This document shows positions 6,126-8,051 of a DNA stretch of 8,051 bases, one piece after another (position 1 is the first letter of the stretch; every line of letters begins with the position of its first letter). The position numbers and the translations under genes are program-made. The DNA is from Acidobacteriaceae bacterium. Lineage in GTDB: Bacteria > Acidobacteriota > Terriglobia > Terriglobales > Acidobacteriaceae. The stretch is taken from assembly GCA_027364815.1 (NCBI GenBank), contig DAHXOQ010000127.1, positions 1-8,051 on the forward strand. Direction: 5' to 3'. Under the pieces are notes generated by a model. It was not told the origin of the DNA. It made no database searches and worked only from the letters and a program-made list of their open reading frames with translations.

Positions 6126-6800
6126 ATGAACTATGCGTTGAAACTGAAGCTGCCTCTTCTGGCTGCATTGCTTTTGTTCAGTCTTTGCACAGCTCCTTCT
6201 GGCCTTGCCAACGATCATCAGCCACCCAAGGTGCAGCCCGCAACTGACTTTGCCGCCGTTGAAGTGCACGCTGACGAGAAGCTGGCCGTCGCCATCGACC
6301 CCTATGACACGCGCGATAAAGCCGCCATCTTCCGCGTCGATTATCTGAGCCACGGCGTCATGCCCATCCGTCTCATCATCACCAACAACGGCGACAAACC
6401 CATCTCGCTCAAAGAAGCGCGCATTCTGTTTGTCACCGCTGCCGGCGAGCGCATTCAAGCCGCCGATCCTGAAGACGTGGAGCGGCTGATGACTCGCAAG
6501 GAGCGCGAAGGCAGTAAAATTCCCATGCCCGGACCCTTTCCTCCAATCCATCTCAAGCCAAAGGCCAGTAACAAGGAGATTGAAGCGGACTTTCACACCT
6601 TCGAGTACCAGGCCCTCGTCGTTGAGCCGCACACAACCCGCGCCGGTTTTCTCTTCTACGATGTCTCCGGCTTGGCGAGCCCGCTCAAGGACGCGCACAT
6701 GTTGCTGCGCAAACTCCTCACCTCCGACGGCGACGAGCTCTTTTACTTCGAGATCCCCTTTGAAAAGTACCTCCGCTCGAAATCAACGCAAATGAATTAG
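6126..6800 (+). CDS. Secreted protein of unknown function
   Basis: I do not recognise the family. From ATG 6126 the product has 224 residues. This start begins directly with a good signal peptide (MNYALKLKLP, hydrophobic core, probable cleavage after GLA28); an in-frame ATG at 6108 would add six polar residues and has no Shine-Dalgarno, while a weak GAG lies before 6126. C21 is not in a lipobox (preceding residue is Leu), so lipoprotein processing is unlikely. The mature part is charged and has a segment at 79-95 (MPIRLIITNNGDKPISL) of the kind found in Ig-like beta-sandwich domains. A Pro-rich stretch covers about 132-144, and a second beta-type region follows (HTTRAGFLFYDVSG). It appears monocistronic, divergent from waaA and upstream of recA. 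Probably periplasmic or surface-associated; the role is open. Confidence 0.8.
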   Translation: MNYALKLKLPLLAALLLFSLCTAPSGLANDHQPPKVQPATDFAAVEVHADEKLAVAIDPYDTRDKAAIFRVDYLSHGVMPIRLIITNNGDKPISLKEARILFVTAAGERIQAADPEDVERLMTRKEREGSKIPMPGPFPPIHLKPKASNKEIEADFHTFEYQALVVEPHTTRAGFLFYDVSGLASPLKDAHMLLRKLLTSDGDELFYFEIPFEKYLRSKSTQMN

Positions 6801-6815
6801 TTCAAGAACAAGAAC

Positions 6816-6841
6816 CTGACAACTCGCAACTGAGAACTGCC
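6816..6841 (+). repeat. Heptamer tandem repeat, about 3.5 units
   Basis: CTGACAA, CTCGCAA, CTGAGAA and a partial CTGCC follow one another with a 7-nt period just after the upstream stop codon. Similar CTGANAA-type heptamers are, from memory, frequent between genes in some Acidobacteriota. The last unit contributes the left arm of the hairpin at 6829-6848. Confidence 0.5.
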
Positions 6842-6865
6842 TCTCAGTCGTAAAACTTTAGTTTT
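6829..6865 (+). terminator. Possible terminator after the secreted-protein gene
   Basis: ACTGAGA (6829-6835) and TCTCAGT (6842-6848) form a 7-bp stem with a 6-nt loop about 28 nt after the stop codon. Shortly downstream AAAACT (6852-6857) and AGTTTT (6860-6865) form a second dyad with a 2-nt centre, which supplies T residues. The structure is weak for an intrinsic terminator. The following AAGCGCTT (6867-6874) is a perfect 8-bp palindrome. Confidence 0.3.
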
Positions 6866-6938
6866 CAAGCGCTTAACCCCATCAGTCAAACTTTCTCCAT
6901 TTATTCGCTATTTTTTGCTGTGCGCCAGCCATCTTCCC

Positions 6939-6947
6939 TGCTACACT
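6939..6947 (+). promoter_or_regulatory. Candidate extended -10 promoter of recA
   Basis: TGCTACACT combines an extended -10 TG with a -10 hexamer TACACT (4 of 6 matches). Transcription would start near 6954, giving a leader of about 78 nt before recA. TTGCTG at 6915-6920 is too far away (21 bp) to be a good -35. I recognise no established LexA box type here. Confidence 0.4.
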
Positions 6948-6948
6948 T

Positions 6949-6993
6949 TGGTTTCGCGTGAGTTCATAAGTTTGCTCTCATAGTGTGAAACCA
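6949..6993. promoter_or_regulatory. Inverted repeat at the recA start region
   Basis: TGGTTTC (6949-6955) and GAAACCA (6987-6993) are perfect complements. Inside them, TGAG (6959-6962) pairs with CTCA (6977-6980), leaving a 14-nt loop. The left arm begins right after the candidate -10 box, so the dyad overlaps the predicted transcription start. It could be a DNA operator, or a leader hairpin if transcription starts further upstream. Confidence 0.35.
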
Positions 6994-7031
6994 CTTCTCG
7001 AACCCCCGCGCAAGAAGGAGAACCACCTCTC

Positions 7032-8051
7032 ATGGCAATCGCCGACGACCGCGCAAAAGCTGTAGAACTTGCACTCTCACAAATTGAAAAGCAGTTTGGC
7101 AAAGGCTCCATCGTGCGGCTCGGTTCGCGCGAAGCCTTGCTTCCGATCGCGGTCATCTCGACCGGTTCCATCAGCTTTGATGCGGCCCTCGGTGTCGGCG
7201 GCGTGCCGCGTGGACGCGTCATTGAGATTTTCGGGCCTGAATCCTCGGGCAAGACCACAATTACTCTGCAGATTATCGCCGAAGCGCAGAAGAATGGCGG
7301 ACTCGCTGCATTCGTCGACGCCGAACACGCTCTCGATCCAAATTACGCCAAAAAACTCGGAGTAGACGTCGACAATCTCCTCGTCTCCCAACCCGATAGC
7401 GGCGAACAGGCTCTGGAAATCACTGAAGCCCTCGTCCGTTCCGGCGCAATTGACGTGCTCGTAGTCGACTCCGTTGCCGCACTCGTACCCAAGGCTGAAC
7501 TCGATGGCGAAATGGGCGATTCGCACATGGGGTTGCAGGCCCGCCTCATGTCACAGGCGCTGCGCAAACTCACCGGCACAGTTTCAAAATCCCGCACCAG
7601 TCTGATTTTCATCAACCAGATTCGCGAGAAAATCGGCGTCATGTTCGGCAACCCGGAAACCACAACCGGTGGTCGCGCGCTCAAGTTTTACTCCTCCGTA
7701 CGCATTGATATTCGCCGCATCGCTGCCATCAAAGAAGGGGACCAAGTCACCGGCAACCGCACCAAAGTCAAGATCGTAAAAAACAAAGTCGCTGCCCCCT
7801 TCCGCGAAGCAGAATTCGACATTCTTTACGGTGAGGGAATCAGCCGCGAGGGCGATGTCCTCGATCTCGCAGTCGCCAACAACATCGTCGAGAAATCCGG
7901 CGCCTGGTACAGCTACGCTGGCGAGCGCATCGGTCAGGGGCGCGAGAATGTGCGGAATTTTCTGAAAGAGAACAAAGATGTCTTTGGGCGTGTGGATGTT
8001 GAGCTGCGAAAGAAGCTGAGTATTGGTGCCGCAAGTCCGATTGAAGTACCT
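7032..8051 (+). CDS. recA: Recombinase A (3' end beyond window)
   Basis: RecA polymerises on single-stranded DNA, drives strand exchange and stimulates LexA self-cleavage in the SOS response. The visible 340 codons run in frame to the last base; E. coli RecA has 353 codons, so only the C-terminal tail is missing. The start is ATG 7032, with AAGGAG at 7015-7020 and an 11-nt spacing. Walker A is GPESSGKT (68-75), the catalytic glutamate is E98 in DAEHALD, Walker B ends at D146 (VLVVDS), and loop L2 contains NQIREKIGVMFGNPETTTGG with Q196. Numbering is two above E. coli throughout. The C-terminal domain is present (ISREGDVLDLAV, WYSYAGERIGQGREN). No intein or disruption is seen. It seems to be transcribed from its own promoter. 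Confidence 0.98.
   Translation, partial: MAIADDRAKAVELALSQIEKQFGKGSIVRLGSREALLPIAVISTGSISFDAALGVGGVPRGRVIEIFGPESSGKTTITLQIIAEAQKNGGLAAFVDAEHALDPNYAKKLGVDVDNLLVSQPDSGEQALEITEALVRSGAIDVLVVDSVAALVPKAELDGEMGDSHMGLQARLMSQALRKLTGTVSKSRTSLIFINQIREKIGVMFGNPETTTGGRALKFYSSVRIDIRRIAAIKEGDQVTGNRTKVKIVKNKVAAPFREAEFDILYGEGISREGDVLDLAVANNIVEKSGAWYSYAGERIGQGRENVRNFLKENKDVFGRVDVELRKKLSIGAASPIEVP

Noticed and set aside
6036..6698. 220-codon minus-strand open frame opposite the secreted-protein gene.
   Set aside because: The plus-strand reading has a signal peptide and a plausible fold; the minus frame looks like a shadow and would run into the waaA start.
1..8051. CRISPR array, insertion sequence, attachment site or phage defence genes.
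   Set aside because: No spaced direct repeats, transposase, integrase or defence domains were found; genes are core metabolism and envelope functions.

Overview
The window looks like chromosomal core DNA from an Acidobacteriota, most likely class Terriglobia (subdivision 1). Pointers are a RecA that starts MAIADDRAKAVELALSQIEK, a DUF6599-type envelope protein that I associate mainly with Acidobacteriota, a Gram-negative lipid A/Kdo gene pair, and a secreted GH13 alpha-glucosidase. Genus assignment is inference; no rRNA gene or mobile element is present, and nothing suggests recent transfer.

Layout from left to right: a strong hairpin terminator (3-26) ends a minus-strand GH13 alpha-glucosidase gene (65-1885, GTG start without a visible Shine-Dalgarno). 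A 169-bp divergent spacer with repeated GCAATGC words follows, then a plus-strand DUF6599-like membrane-anchored protein (2055-3230). Next is a 473-bp gene-free interval (3231-3703). Its left part holds degenerate DnaA-box-like words. Its right part holds a near-consensus sigma-70 promoter, a 10-bp GC-rich hairpin with a loose T-rich tail, and an 11-bp perfect hairpin touching the lpxK stop codon. The minus-strand pair waaA-lpxK (6039 down to 3704) overlaps by ATGA. Divergent from it is a secreted protein of unknown function (6126-6800). A 231-bp spacer with a heptamer repeat and palindromes leads to recA (7032 to the window end, 340 codons visible).

Functionally, LpxK phosphorylates the tetraacyl-disaccharide precursor to lipid IVA and WaaA adds Kdo to it, so these two genes form a lipopolysaccharide-core operon. 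Both plus-strand unknowns carry signal peptides and are probably cell-envelope proteins. The alpha-glucosidase appears to be exported and would act on short alpha-glucans outside the cytoplasm. recA is a separate housekeeping unit.

The most unusual item is the promoter-plus-terminator arrangement at 3560-3680. It contains no convincing ORF and reads like a small noncoding RNA gene of about 85 nt, with C-rich segments that could pair with ribosome binding sites. The rest is ordinary core content with some regulatory inverted repeats worth testing.
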